NCBI RefSeq assembly: GCF_017433805.1
Contig: NZ_JAFRGN010000008.1
Coordinates: forward strand, 1 to 64,000
DNA length: 64,000 bases
Source of the DNA: Butyrivibrio sp.
GTDB taxonomy: Bacteria > Bacillota > Clostridia > Lachnospirales > Lachnospiraceae
Direction of reading: 5' to 3'
In this document: in pieces, positions 17,294-25,546 of the stretch
How the letters are laid out: the number at the start of each line of letters is the position of its first letter
Numbering within the stretch: position 1 is the stretch's first letter
The notes under the pieces: model-generated
Told to the model about the DNA's origin: nothing
Seen by the model: only the letters and a program-made list of their open reading frames with translations
Database searches by the model: none
Made by a program: the position numbers and the translations under genes

Positions 17294-18190
17294 TCATACT
17301 CGTAAATCTCTTTGTTCCTTTACCACGAAATTATATTTTTCACATTCAAACAACTTTGCATCAACAAGAAATCTATACCAATATGCTTGCAAAAAATGAA
17401 ATATCCTTCCCTCAGGGCCATCCAAAAATCCTAACTTAAAATAGTAACGGTATATAAAATAAAGATGTGCTCTAAAGAACTTGGGCAACTTATAATAACC
17501 GCCATCCTTTACTATTCGTTTCATTTTTGCTTGCTCACTAGAGCCACCAGCTTCAACATATGATTGTCCAGATAACCTTAACTGATGATCCATCACTTCT
17601 TTATTACTATACCAATTATGCTTAGCCGTCCACCATTCCAAGTTTTTTTGATTATTATCTATTAAATCATGCTTAAATGTAGTTATTCTCCCTTCAGAAA
17701 GAACTATATGCTCATCCATTATTTTCATTTCGCATGAAGCTTTTCCAGTTCTAAATATTCTGAGCAAATACTCTGGATATCTACCACCATGTTTAATCCA
17801 GCGTCCCATAAAAATAGTTCTTCTCCTAATAACTACCCCATTTATAGGTGCCTCTAATTTGCATAGCTTTTCTTGAATTTCTTCTGCAAGATCTTCCATT
17901 ATTTCTTCGTCGGCATCTATTCGCATGGTCCATTCAGTATCAATAAAAGTATTTGAAAAAGCCCAATTTAGTTGGTCTGCATGTGATGTAAACTCATGCA
18001 AATAGAAATCTAAAGAAGATCCAAACGCCTTTAATTCTTCATTCAATGAATCACATACACTTTTGGTCTCATCTGTGGATCCACTGTCCACTACTACAAA
18101 ACGTTTTGCTATCCCTCTGAACGATTCAACGCATTTTCGTATATTTTTTTCTTCATTTTTTGTAATAATAACTACGGTTAAATCAGTCAT
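17294..18190 (-). CDS. GT2-family glycosyltransferase
   Basis: The 298-residue GT-A protein begins MTDLTVVIITKNEEKNIRKCVESF, then VVDSGSTDET and the D-x-D type RIDADEEI. These are GT2 hallmarks of the WaaE/KdtX-like subgroup, with the later HGGRYPEYLLRIFRTGK. Inverting transfer from an NDP-sugar in the cytoplasm is expected. The C terminus has aromatic and basic residues (FRAHLYFIYRYYFKLGFLDG) that fit membrane contact. The gene follows the acetyltransferase gene by 22 nt in the same operon. Confidence 0.85.
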   Translation of the reverse strand: MTDLTVVIITKNEEKNIRKCVESFRGIAKRFVVVDSGSTDETKSVCDSLNEELKAFGSSLDFYLHEFTSHADQLNWAFSNTFIDTEWTMRIDADEEIMEDLAEEIQEKLCKLEAPINGVVIRRRTIFMGRWIKHGGRYPEYLLRIFRTGKASCEMKIMDEHIVLSEGRITTFKHDLIDNNQKNLEWWTAKHNWYSNKEVMDHQLRLSGQSYVEAGGSSEQAKMKRIVKDGGYYKLPKFFRAHLYFIYRYYFKLGFLDGPEGRIFHFLQAYWYRFLVDAKLFECEKYNFVVKEQRDLRV

Positions 18191-18212
18191 TTTAGCCTTA
18201 CTCCTACACTGT

Positions 18213-18788
18213 TTAATTCAGTGTTTTTATAACTTTTGCAGGATTTCCAACAATAACACTATTATCTTTAAACTTTCCTGCAACAACAGCTCCAGCACCA
18301 ACTACACAACCATCACCTAGTACTGTGCCTTTTAGAATGATGGAATTACATCCAATAAAACAGTTCCTACCAATTGAGATTTCTTTAGCAGGAACCATAT
18401 CTGAATTACCACCATTTTCATCATTGAGAAGCATATTTCTCTCTTCGAATTCTATTGGATGAAAATCATTATCAAGAATCTTAACGTTTCCCCCAATAGC
18501 TGTATTATCGCCAATTGCTATTCCTTTGCGAGCGTAAATCGTAGCTCCAGATATTCCTACATTATTACCTATTCTAATATAGGCTCCAGGTCTACGAGTA
18601 ACGATAATGGTTCGGCTATATAGTCCTACAAGATTAGATAGAAAAGATGATTTAATAGTACATCCATCTCCTATTGAAATCTCTGCACCCTTTTTATTGA
18701 ATATTACCGGAACGCCTTTAAGCAGTAATTTCTTTCCGTAATTCACTTTCTGCAGGCGCAGTAGAAGTTTGAAGTAATTGCTGTTCAT
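18213..18788 (-). CDS. hexapeptide-repeat acyltransferase (WbbJ/LbH type)
   Basis: The 191-residue protein has left-handed beta-helix hexapeptide repeats from about residue 35 to the end (GDGCTIKSS, NNVGISGATIYARKGIAIGDNTAIGGNVKILDNDFHP, ISIGRNCFIGCNSIILKGTVLGDGCVVGAGAVVAG). DNDFHP and the GNPAKVIK ending fit the maltose/galactoside O-acetyltransferase branch that uses acetyl-CoA. It probably O-acetylates a sugar of the polymer. The ATG at 18788 overlaps the end of the upstream GT4 gene by 71 bp in another frame. The N-terminal helix looks genuine, so the overlap is probably real. Confidence 0.82.
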   Translation of the reverse strand: MNSNYFKLLLRLQKVNYGKKLLLKGVPVIFNKKGAEISIGDGCTIKSSFLSNLVGLYSRTIIVTRRPGAYIRIGNNVGISGATIYARKGIAIGDNTAIGGNVKILDNDFHPIEFEERNMLLNDENGGNSDMVPAKEISIGRNCFIGCNSIILKGTVLGDGCVVGAGAVVAGKFKDNSVIVGNPAKVIKTLN

Positions 18789-20106
18789 TATTTAACATCG
18801 CTTTCTTGTATTTGTTGATTGATAGGTTCTTGGTAAGATTTCCTAAAAGGTATTCATGAGCTTTTCTTCCCATTTCAGCAAGTTCAGAGCTATCTGCATT
18901 GTCTATGAACCAGTTGACAATCTCCTCTATTGTATCGTAATCTCCTGGTTCTGCAATCTTGCCACAACCAATTTCATTAATAAGCATTTCTATCTCAGCG
19001 CCCTTCTCAAGAACACCGATTACTGGCTTGCCAACACCTGCAATGCCATAAAACTTAGATGGACAAGATACTCCCTTTATACCCTTGGCACTTACACACC
19101 AGTGAACATCAGCAGCATTTAATGAATAGATAAGCTTATCTTTGTCCTGATAAGGTATGAACACGATATTATTAAGAGAATGTTCTACCTTGTATTCCTC
19201 TAATTTCTTGAGCATAGCACCAGCGCCAACGAAGGCAAAAACAACTTCTCTTCCATCTGGTGTCTTAGCTCCGTTAAACTTAGCCATTACTTCAATAAGT
19301 CCATCAAGATCATAGTAAAGTCCAATATTACCTGAATACATGATGACAAATTTATCTTTTAAACCATAAGTCTCGTTAAACTCTTCAACACCCTCACTAT
19401 CAGCTGCAAGAGGATGTATTTCCTTCTCATCAACCCAGTTGTTGATAATCGTATGGTTAGGAACGGACTTCTTACCAAACCTCTGTACCAAGGTCTGTTC
19501 CAGATCTCGACCTACTGTTACTACAAGATCTGATTTAACACAGCTTCTGTTGTCCATCCACTTAGCGATATCCAAGATAAATTTGAACTTAACATATCCG
19601 GTAGCTATTACCTGCTCAGGGTTAAAGTCTTGTATGCAATATACGAACAAAGGAGAAGAACCATTGGAAGCTTTTAATTTCTTTTTACCATATACGCCAA
19701 GCATTCCACCGAGAATTGGAGGCTGTGAAATAGTAAATATGTAGTCCTGTTCACCAACTAATTTAGTAGCTTTGCGCGCTCCAAAATAATATGCCAGAAG
19801 ATTCTTGATGCGAGATACCTTAGAAGTCTTGGTAAACTCTGGAACTGCTATTCTGATAACCTTAACGCCATTTATCTCTTCATAGTAAAATTTTTTCTCC
19901 TGATATTCGGGGCTTATCTTACCACCATATGATGGTACAGTGCAAATAACTGTTACATCAAAGACATCAAGCATACCCTCTGCCATATCCTGTAACAGCT
20001 GCCCTGTAGAAGCAACATCAGGTGCATAATAATGCGCATAGATCAGTAGCTTCTTCTTATTTTCCTTTCCCACAACTTTCTCCTCCCTGAAACACATAGT
20101 TTGCAT
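18718..20106 (-). CDS. WcaI/WbuB-like GT4 glycosyltransferase
   Basis: A 462-residue protein; an internal ATG or other codon near residue 15 (before NKKKLLIYAHYYAPDVASTGQLLQD) may be the true start. The N-terminal GQLLQDMAEGM loop, IQDFNPEQ (about residue 165) and MYSGNIGLYYDLDGLIEVM at the domain junction identify the WbuB/WcaI group, many of which transfer N-acetylaminosugars. CPSKFYGIAGVGKPVIGV holds the E/K-x-G-rich donor region. The tail (AMLNNEQQLLQTSTAPAESELRKEI) is extra and overlaps the next gene. GC content is closer to the upstream cps genes than to the AT-rich genes that follow, suggesting it marks the edge of the variable segment. Confidence 0.8.
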   Translation of the reverse strand: MQTMCFREEKVVGKENKKKLLIYAHYYAPDVASTGQLLQDMAEGMLDVFDVTVICTVPSYGGKISPEYQEKKFYYEEINGVKVIRIAVPEFTKTSKVSRIKNLLAYYFGARKATKLVGEQDYIFTISQPPILGGMLGVYGKKKLKASNGSSPLFVYCIQDFNPEQVIATGYVKFKFILDIAKWMDNRSCVKSDLVVTVGRDLEQTLVQRFGKKSVPNHTIINNWVDEKEIHPLAADSEGVEEFNETYGLKDKFVIMYSGNIGLYYDLDGLIEVMAKFNGAKTPDGREVVFAFVGAGAMLKKLEEYKVEHSLNNIVFIPYQDKDKLIYSLNAADVHWCVSAKGIKGVSCPSKFYGIAGVGKPVIGVLEKGAEIEMLINEIGCGKIAEPGDYDTIEEIVNWFIDNADSSELAEMGRKAHEYLLGNLTKNLSINKYKKAMLNNEQQLLQTSTAPAESELRKEITA

Positions 20107-20152
20107 AATATCGACAATATTTTTCTTGAATAGTTTGTAAAACTCCTATTTT

Positions 20153-20189
20153 TGCGTACAAAAATCACAGCGTACACAAAATGTACGTT
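20153..20189. repeat. inverted repeat between cpsD and the first glycosyltransferase gene
   Basis: TGCGTACA (20153-20160) and TGTACGTT (20182-20189) are inverted arms spanning 37 bp. A tight inner dyad, CGTACA-CAAAA-TGTACG, occupies 20171-20187. It lies in the 143-bp gap of the operon and may be an operator or processing site. Confidence 0.4.
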
Positions 20190-20249
20190 AATGCGTTAAT
20201 TTCTATTTAGGTCTATACATGGATAAATTCTATAGAATAATCACCGATG

Positions 20250-20975
20250 TCACTGTTCGTTCTGGCCATATCCGTAACCGTAGCCATAGCCATAGCCGTA
20301 ACCATAGCCACGCTTATAATAGCCATAACCTTTATTAGACTTATCAACTTTATTAAGAACTACACCTAGAATTCTTGCTCCGGATGCAGATAACTTATCT
20401 CTAACCTTCTGAATCAGTCTGTAATCTACATTACCAGCCTCAACTACAAGAATCGCACCATCAACAAAAGCACTTATTATTGCTGCATCGCCAACAGATG
20501 CAAGCGGCGGTGAATCAATGATCACGATGTCATACTCTTCACGAAGTTCTTTTAGAATGCTCTCGAATTTGCCTGAAGCAATGAGTTCAGTTGGGCTGTT
20601 ACTTACAGGTCCAGATGGTATTACATCAAACTCAATATCATCTTCTCTGTCGTAATTCCTATAAATAATGTCGTCGAGGTCACACTGGCCCGTAAGGAAA
20701 TGTGTAAGTCCATACTTGGGCTTACCCTCAACAACTCGGCTGTTAAAGATAGATTTACGAAGGTCACAGTCAATATAAAGTGTCTTCTTGCCAAGCTCAG
20801 CAAAAGATCTGACCGTCTCAAGAGCTATTGTGCTCTTACCTTCATTAGGTGTGCAGCTTGTAAAAAGAAGTGTCTTAAGATTCTCACCGCTAAAGCTGAT
20901 ACCTGTTCTAAGATTCTTAATTTCCTCTGCCATGGCAAAAGGAAGATATTTTTTCTCAAGTGTAATTTCTAACAT
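20250..20975 (-). CDS. cpsD: CpsD/CapB-type bacterial tyrosine kinase
   Basis: The 241-residue BY-kinase has Walker A TSCTPNEGKSTIALET (residues 38-53), Walker A' LYIDCDLRKS and Walker B DIVIIDSPP. The Y-rich tail KRGYGYGYGYGYGYGYGYGQNEQ-like stretch is the autophosphorylation cluster, here an almost pure Gly-Tyr run encoded by a short DNA repeat. Such kinases need the Wzz/CpsC membrane partner (24383-25141 here) for activation and are reset by the CpsB phosphatase (next gene upstream). The phosphorylation cycle sets polymer length and export. Start ATG has GAGGAG 9 nt upstream. Confidence 0.93.
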   Translation of the reverse strand: MLEITLEKKYLPFAMAEEIKNLRTGISFSGENLKTLLFTSCTPNEGKSTIALETVRSFAELGKKTLYIDCDLRKSIFNSRVVEGKPKYGLTHFLTGQCDLDDIIYRNYDREDDIEFDVIPSGPVSNSPTELIASGKFESILKELREEYDIVIIDSPPLASVGDAAIISAFVDGAILVVEAGNVDYRLIQKVRDKLSASGARILGVVLNKVDKSNKGYGYYKRGYGYGYGYGYGYGYGQNEQ

Positions 20976-21002
20976 GTAAACTAGCTCCTCACAATTGTTT
21001 AC

Positions 21003-21803
21003 TTATTCACCATAGATCAACGAGTTCGCATTATCACGAAGTAGTCTATCTGCGGTAGTTACGCCATATTTCTTTCTTAGAAAGGCATAACATTTTTTTA
21101 TATTTGGCGGGCGTCTCTTGAGATCATGACAATCAGAAGAAACTACATCTGCCAATTTGTTATCAACAAGAGCCTTGGCAGTATCACCTGCTCTGGTACC
21201 TGCTCTTGCAATAAGTGACTCACAATTTACCTGAACTAAAGCTCCCTGGTCTCTCAACTTGTAAACAATCGTAGGTCTATCCTGCACTGCAGGGCACCTC
21301 TCGGCATGCGCGATTATAGGTGTAAGTCCTGCCTGCGAAGCTTTCTGGATAAATATTTCAAATTCACTATCCTGCATTCTGTCTGAAGAAAATTCCAGCA
21401 AAATGCATTTCTTCTGTCCAAATGGAAGTATCTCTTCCCCTGGGATGTAACTTATATCTTCATAAACTATCTCTTCCTGCCCGCTTACGTATCCATCAAG
21501 CAGAATAGATAGTCTCTTGTCGCAGTGATATTCACGGCTAAGGTAAAGCTTTATATCACTCATCTCTGTAGTTTGTAGCCATTCCTGCAACTCATCAAAA
21601 TGTCTTTTTACTTTAGAAATGGGTGTATCAAACATCCCATTTCTAAAGTGAGCTGTCGTAACAATCGTGCGTACTCCCTGGGAGTACTGCTCTGCTATAA
21701 GGCCCCTTGCTTCTTCATAGTCCGAAGTGCCATCGTCTACATAGGGCACAATATGACTATGAAGATCAGCCAGTCCAATTACTGTTTTATGAAAATCAAT
21801 CAT
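21003..21803 (-). CDS. cpsB: CpsB/CapC-type PHP-domain tyrosine phosphatase
   Basis: The 266-residue PHP protein carries LADLHSHIVPYVDDGTSDYEEA (first metal-binding H-x-H with later Asp), TTAHFRNGMF, LSREYH and PIIAHAERCP, and a late SDCHDLKRRPPN. All the metal ligands of the CpsB family are present. It removes phosphate from the CpsD tyrosine tail. The gene overlaps the preceding surface-protein gene by 8 bp and ends 27 nt before cpsD, so the three are translated together. Confidence 0.92.
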   Translation of the reverse strand: MIDFHKTVIGLADLHSHIVPYVDDGTSDYEEARGLIAEQYSQGVRTIVTTAHFRNGMFDTPISKVKRHFDELQEWLQTTEMSDIKLYLSREYHCDKRLSILLDGYVSGQEEIVYEDISYIPGEEILPFGQKKCILLEFSSDRMQDSEFEIFIQKASQAGLTPIIAHAERCPAVQDRPTIVYKLRDQGALVQVNCESLIARAGTRAGDTAKALVDNKLADVVSSDCHDLKRRPPNIKKCYAFLRKKYGVTTADRLLRDNANSLIYGE

Positions 21804-22473
21804 GGAAGAATTTCTTCTGAAGAGCTACTGCAGAGATAGCAATAACACCTGCACCTGCAATAACGATAAGCCAAAAATTATCACCAGTTCTAGGAGATGT
21901 CTTACGACCAGCACCGAGTACAGATCCGTTCAAAGTGCTCTTCTTGGCAACAATAGCAACAGGTGAAAGTGCTGAGAATGCACCAACAATCTTGCCCTCA
22001 ACAACTGTACCAGGAACGATCTTCCAACCATCCTTGCCATAGTGCAGAACATAAACCTGTGACTTAGCTGTAATAGCAGGGAAGCTAAATGAAATGTAAA
22101 GAGGATTCTTCTCTGACATCTCAACGCCTTCCTTGGCATTTACATCCATAGAATCAAGAATTGTAAGCTCCTTAGCTGTAACAGTTGTGCCTGTGTACTC
22201 GCTTATAAGCTTAGCAAACAGCTCAAGATCAGAAAGAGCTGCAAGTGCATTCTTATCAGTAATATCAGCAATTGTAATACCCTGAGCATTAGCAGTATTT
22301 CTTCTTGCACCGAGGACCTGAGCATCAAAATTGATTGCTTCTTCCATAGTTCTGCCTGCCCCGCCAAGCTCTGTTGTTGTTGTCCTACTTACGGCCTGTG
22401 CATCAACAGAAAAGAGCACATTTGCCATCATTACTACTGCCATAGCAGCACTTACTAATAACTTCTTTTTCAT
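21796..22473 (-). CDS. sortase-anchored surface protein (SPRTG motif)
   Basis: The 225-residue protein has a Sec signal peptide (MKKKLLVSAAMAVVMMANVLFSVDAQA) and a C-terminal wall-sorting signal: SPRTGDN, a hydrophobic helix (WLIVIAGAGVIAISAVAL) and a basic tail QKKFFHD. SPxTG-type motifs are recognised by class B sortases in some Clostridia, and a class B sortase is encoded two genes upstream. The middle part, LYISFSFPAITAKSQVYVLHYGKDGWKIVPGTV, is a small beta domain I do not recognise. It is probably attached to the wall or to the polymer itself. Start ATG follows GGGAGAAGGAT. Confidence 0.8.
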   Translation of the reverse strand: MKKKLLVSAAMAVVMMANVLFSVDAQAVSRTTTTELGGAGRTMEEAINFDAQVLGARRNTANAQGITIADITDKNALAALSDLELFAKLISEYTGTTVTAKELTILDSMDVNAKEGVEMSEKNPLYISFSFPAITAKSQVYVLHYGKDGWKIVPGTVVEGKIVGAFSALSPVAIVAKKSTLNGSVLGAGRKTSPRTGDNFWLIVIAGAGVIAISAVALQKKFFHD

Positions 22474-22521
22474 ATCCTTCTCCCTTTTTATATAAGAAAT
22501 TTATAATTATCACTAATATCC

Positions 22522-23535
22522 TCAAGACCTGGTATAGAACAGATCAAGTATCAATTCAGTGAGCTTATCTTCGTCAACATAAAACTCATCATGAAGTGCG
22601 CCTTCCACATTTTCTCCAGGGAGACTACGTACTTCTCCTGAATACTCATAACGTGTCATGTGGTCTATGCTATCAGCATCTATATCCTGGTAGAGATAAT
22701 CGCCTGCAGCATCCTCCATGGTTTCTACAACGGAACTTCCCTGACTCTTAATAGTCTGGAACATTGCAAGCATGAATTGTGTCTGCCTTGACATTCTGGA
22801 AATATTACTACCTCTTGTCTTTACATCTCTGTTGTGAACAAATGCCTTGGCTGCTGCTCCATCTAGGTGAATTGTTGTCCCCTTCTTGTAGGTCGGATCA
22901 AAGTCAGTTTCATCAGATGTTAATGTCATTGACACTCCTCCGATAGAATCAACTATGGGCTCTATTCCATCTATGGTAAGCGAAATAACACTTCCGATCC
23001 GCCTTCTACCAAGCAAATCTGATATTTTTTCTCTTGTGAGGTTACTGGCCTTCTGTGGAGTATTGCCGTAGGAATACTGCATTGTTAGCTGTTCAGTTCC
23101 CTTTGCAAGGAAGTTTCCATCATTATCATAAATATCAACATCTACCATGGTGTCTCTATTTATCTCAAGAGGTGTAATTATATGATTATCATTATCTATT
23201 ACAAACAAAATGATGGTGTCACTTCTACCACCTTCTGTGATTCCAACGCCTTCTCTCTCCTGACTACTGCTGTCTATTCCAAGAAACAAAACAGTGTCTA
23301 TATGAGAGTTCATCTCGTAGCGTGCACCTTCATAAACAATACTTCCATCGAAACTGTCTCTCTCATAAAGCCTACTGGCACCTGCTACAGAAGCTTCCTC
23401 AGTCGAATAAGAAGATGCCCTCCTGACACTGTCAGCCTGAATATTGTTGGCGTAGGTTTCACCAATCATCGCGGCTGCCAGCGCAAGAATCACAACACCT
23501 GATGCAATTAAGATCTTATTTCTGTTATTCATCAT
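22522..23535 (-). CDS. LytR-CpsA-Psr (LCP) family glycopolymer ligase
   Basis: The 337-residue protein has one N-terminal membrane helix (residues 8-27) and an extracellular LCP domain: IDTVLFLGIDSSS, GRSDTIILFVIDNDNHIITPLEINRDTMVD and the later AFVHNRDVKTRGSNISRMSRQTQFM. The conserved Arg and Asp residues of the polyprenyl-phosphate pocket are visible. LCP enzymes move wall polymers from the lipid carrier onto peptidoglycan. Its start overlaps the sortase stop (ATGA), so the two are coupled. Confidence 0.9.
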   Translation of the reverse strand: MMNNRNKILIASGVVILALAAAMIGETYANNIQADSVRRASSYSTEEASVAGASRLYERDSFDGSIVYEGARYEMNSHIDTVLFLGIDSSSQEREGVGITEGGRSDTIILFVIDNDNHIITPLEINRDTMVDVDIYDNDGNFLAKGTEQLTMQYSYGNTPQKASNLTREKISDLLGRRRIGSVISLTIDGIEPIVDSIGGVSMTLTSDETDFDPTYKKGTTIHLDGAAAKAFVHNRDVKTRGSNISRMSRQTQFMLAMFQTIKSQGSSVVETMEDAAGDYLYQDIDADSIDHMTRYEYSGEVRSLPGENVEGALHDEFYVDEDKLTELILDLFYTRS

Positions 23536-24386
23536 TTAGTCTTAACATCCACTCCATCAATCTGCTTCAGAACACCAACAACGAGGAATCTATTACTTCT
23601 AAGTTTCTTATCACAGGTACTAAGTACGATAAGTTTCTTATCAGCGCCAACCTTCTCATCATCTAAAATGATGCTCCTCTTAGGCACTATGTCCGTACCA
23701 AGAGATTTAATGAAAGCTGATCTGTCGGTCTTGACCGTATCATCATAGTAGTATGGTATATATGCATCACTGTACATGACCGCAGCAAAAATTTTATAGG
23801 TCAACACATGATCAGCTGTTGTAACTGTTATTTCTCTATGTTCATTAAGGAATTTCTTATCCTCAAACTTATGGAGTCCAGCAAACATTGAACCATCATT
23901 CATGTTGTGACCATAAACAACTGTGATATAGTCCTGCATGGTCTTGGAGTCACAAACCTCAATAAATGGACATCCATGAGAGGATTTAAGTCCTTCCGGT
24001 CCATGCTTGAGATAATAGGTATCATCTGTTGGATGCTGAGCTATAGGGTAATCAATAACTGTTCCAGGAACATTTATCCAGGCAAAAATATCTGGATTAG
24101 CCTTCTGAAGATTCTTGACATCTACCGTAGTCTTACTAGCTTTCTCAACAGCAGCTGCCTTGACCTTGGCAGTATTGCTAGCTGCATTATCTTCTGTTAT
24201 AACTACATCCTGCTGTGTTTCTACAGCAGTTTTCTCATCAACTGTCTCTCCGTAAGCAAGTGTCGAAACTCTTTTGACAGCCTCTTTATTATTCCTATAG
24301 TCCGTGTATGCATAACTCCCTATGCCAACACCAACAATTAACACAATAACCGCTAAACACAAAAAGTATTTACTCTTATTGTTCAT
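23532..24386 (-). CDS. srtB: class B sortase
   Basis: The 284-residue protein has an N-terminal anchor (residues 7-27), a linker, and the sortase domain from about residue 95: NPDIFAWINVPGTVIDYPIAQ, VVYGHNMNDGSMF (catalytic His), LIVLSTCDKKL (catalytic Cys in the LSTC form) and SNRFLVVGVL (catalytic Arg). The domain features are those of class B. The likely client is the SPRTG protein two genes downstream. It begins inside the stop codon of the Wzz gene (ATGA overlap). Confidence 0.93.
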   Translation of the reverse strand: MNNKSKYFLCLAVIVLIVGVGIGSYAYTDYRNNKEAVKRVSTLAYGETVDEKTAVETQQDVVITEDNAASNTAKVKAAAVEKASKTTVDVKNLQKANPDIFAWINVPGTVIDYPIAQHPTDDTYYLKHGPEGLKSSHGCPFIEVCDSKTMQDYITVVYGHNMNDGSMFAGLHKFEDKKFLNEHREITVTTADHVLTYKIFAAVMYSDAYIPYYYDDTVKTDRSAFIKSLGTDIVPKRSIILDDEKVGADKKLIVLSTCDKKLRSNRFLVVGVLKQIDGVDVKTK

Positions 24387-25141
24387 GACTTTTTCTTCTT
24401 GGCTTTCTTCTTTTTAGGTGACTTGGATTCATGTCCTTCAGAAATGCTCTTCTCATATGGAACAGCAGCAAGTGTACCCAGCCCGAGATACTTTCTGACA
24501 TCATCCTCTGTTCTAACGGACATATCGCTAAAATGCATAACAAGAATAATTGTTATTGCAATTAGTACTCCAACCATTCCGCCCATCATTGTATTCTTCT
24601 TTTTGCTAGGGCTGATTGGGACAACCGCTGGCACAGCTTCCTCAACAGATGATGGCTTAGTTGTATCTGTAACCTCGGCAACTCGAGCTGCAAGGTTCTC
24701 AGCAAGACTATTAGCTATATCGCAGGCAAGCTGTGGATCCTGATTCTTAACAGTAATCTTGATAATTCTGGAATCTGTAGGATTATCTACTGATACTGTT
24801 CTAAGAAGGGACTCATAATCCGTATCAAGCTGCAGATCAGATATAACCCTCTCAAGTACTGGTCTACTCTTACCCAATATCTCGAAATCTACTGTAAGCT
24901 GTTTACCTATCTGGAGATCTATTGCAGAAGTAACTGTTGTTGTCTTAGAAAAAATATAGATCATAGATGAAGACTGATATAAAGGCTTGACCAAGAACAA
25001 AGTGTATAATAATGCAATTACCGCTCCTATAAGCCCACTTGCAATTATTACCCAGAGCCTACGTCTCAGAACGAAAAAAAGTTCCGCAAGATCAATCTCG
25101 TCATCTGTCTCTACAGCGCTAATAGCGTTTGTTTCAATCAT
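24383..25141 (-). CDS. cpsC: Wzz/CpsC-type chain-length regulator and kinase activator
   Basis: Start set at the ATG at 25141 (MIETNAIS) because GGAG lies 10 nt upstream; the frame is open 21 nt further. The 252-residue protein has two membrane helices (about residues 32-52 and 180-200) flanking an extracellular domain with the Wzz pattern LFFVLRRRLWVIIASGLIGA, YQSSSMIYIFSK and the Pro-rich PAVVPISPSKKKN before the second helix. The cytoplasmic tail is strongly basic (SPKKKKAKKKKS). In Firmicutes this protein supplies the activating segment for the separate CpsD kinase. First gene of the polysaccharide operon. Confidence 0.9.
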   Translation of the reverse strand: MIETNAISAVETDDEIDLAELFFVLRRRLWVIIASGLIGAVIALLYTLFLVKPLYQSSSMIYIFSKTTTVTSAIDLQIGKQLTVDFEILGKSRPVLERVISDLQLDTDYESLLRTVSVDNPTDSRIIKITVKNQDPQLACDIANSLAENLAARVAEVTDTTKPSSVEEAVPAVVPISPSKKKNTMMGGMVGVLIAITIILVMHFSDMSVRTEDDVRKYLGLGTLAAVPYEKSISEGHESKSPKKKKAKKKKS

Positions 25142-25159
25142 AAAAAACACACTCCAATA

Positions 25160-25300
25160 CAAAATTTCATCACAATAATCATAATATGAAATAAATTTTT
25201 TTCAAGCATTATTTTATAGATTTTTTATAATTTTTTTATTGTTTTTTTCTTTTTATCGCATTTATATAAATGTGATATTAATAACATTATCGCATTATTA
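25160..25300 (-). promoter_or_regulatory. promoter and operator-like repeats of the polysaccharide operon
   Basis: On the minus strand TTGAAA, 16 bp, TATGAT lies about 35-65 bp before the cpsC start. Further upstream TATCGCA (25254-25260), TGTGATA (25271-25277) and TATCGCA (25288-25294) form alternating half-sites 17 bp apart. The first two build a 22-bp near-palindrome at 25255-25276. The rest of the 400-bp gap is AT-rich with no gene. Confidence 0.5.
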
Positions 25301-25426
25301 TAATTGTTCCCTCTGTATATCTGTATTTTTTAGCATTTTAAAACAATTATATTTATGCAATAACATTCATTTTTATTCTTATAAGCCGCATTAATACATT
25401 GTCTTCTATCATTTTCCTACAATAAA

Positions 25427-25466
25427 AGAGCCATCTAATGGTTAAAATCAACCATCCAATGGCTCT
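25427..25466 (-). terminator. terminator of the peptide-export operon
   Basis: AGAGCCAT...TGGTT (25427-25443) pairs with AACCA...ATGGCTCT (25450-25466). On the minus strand it is followed by TTTTATT. Confidence 0.8.
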
Positions 25467-25546
25467 GTAATTTATAATTTTTCGAACATTTTCAAAATAT
25501 CGAGAAGTTATCAGACAATTTAACAATCACGCACAGCGCCCACGTT

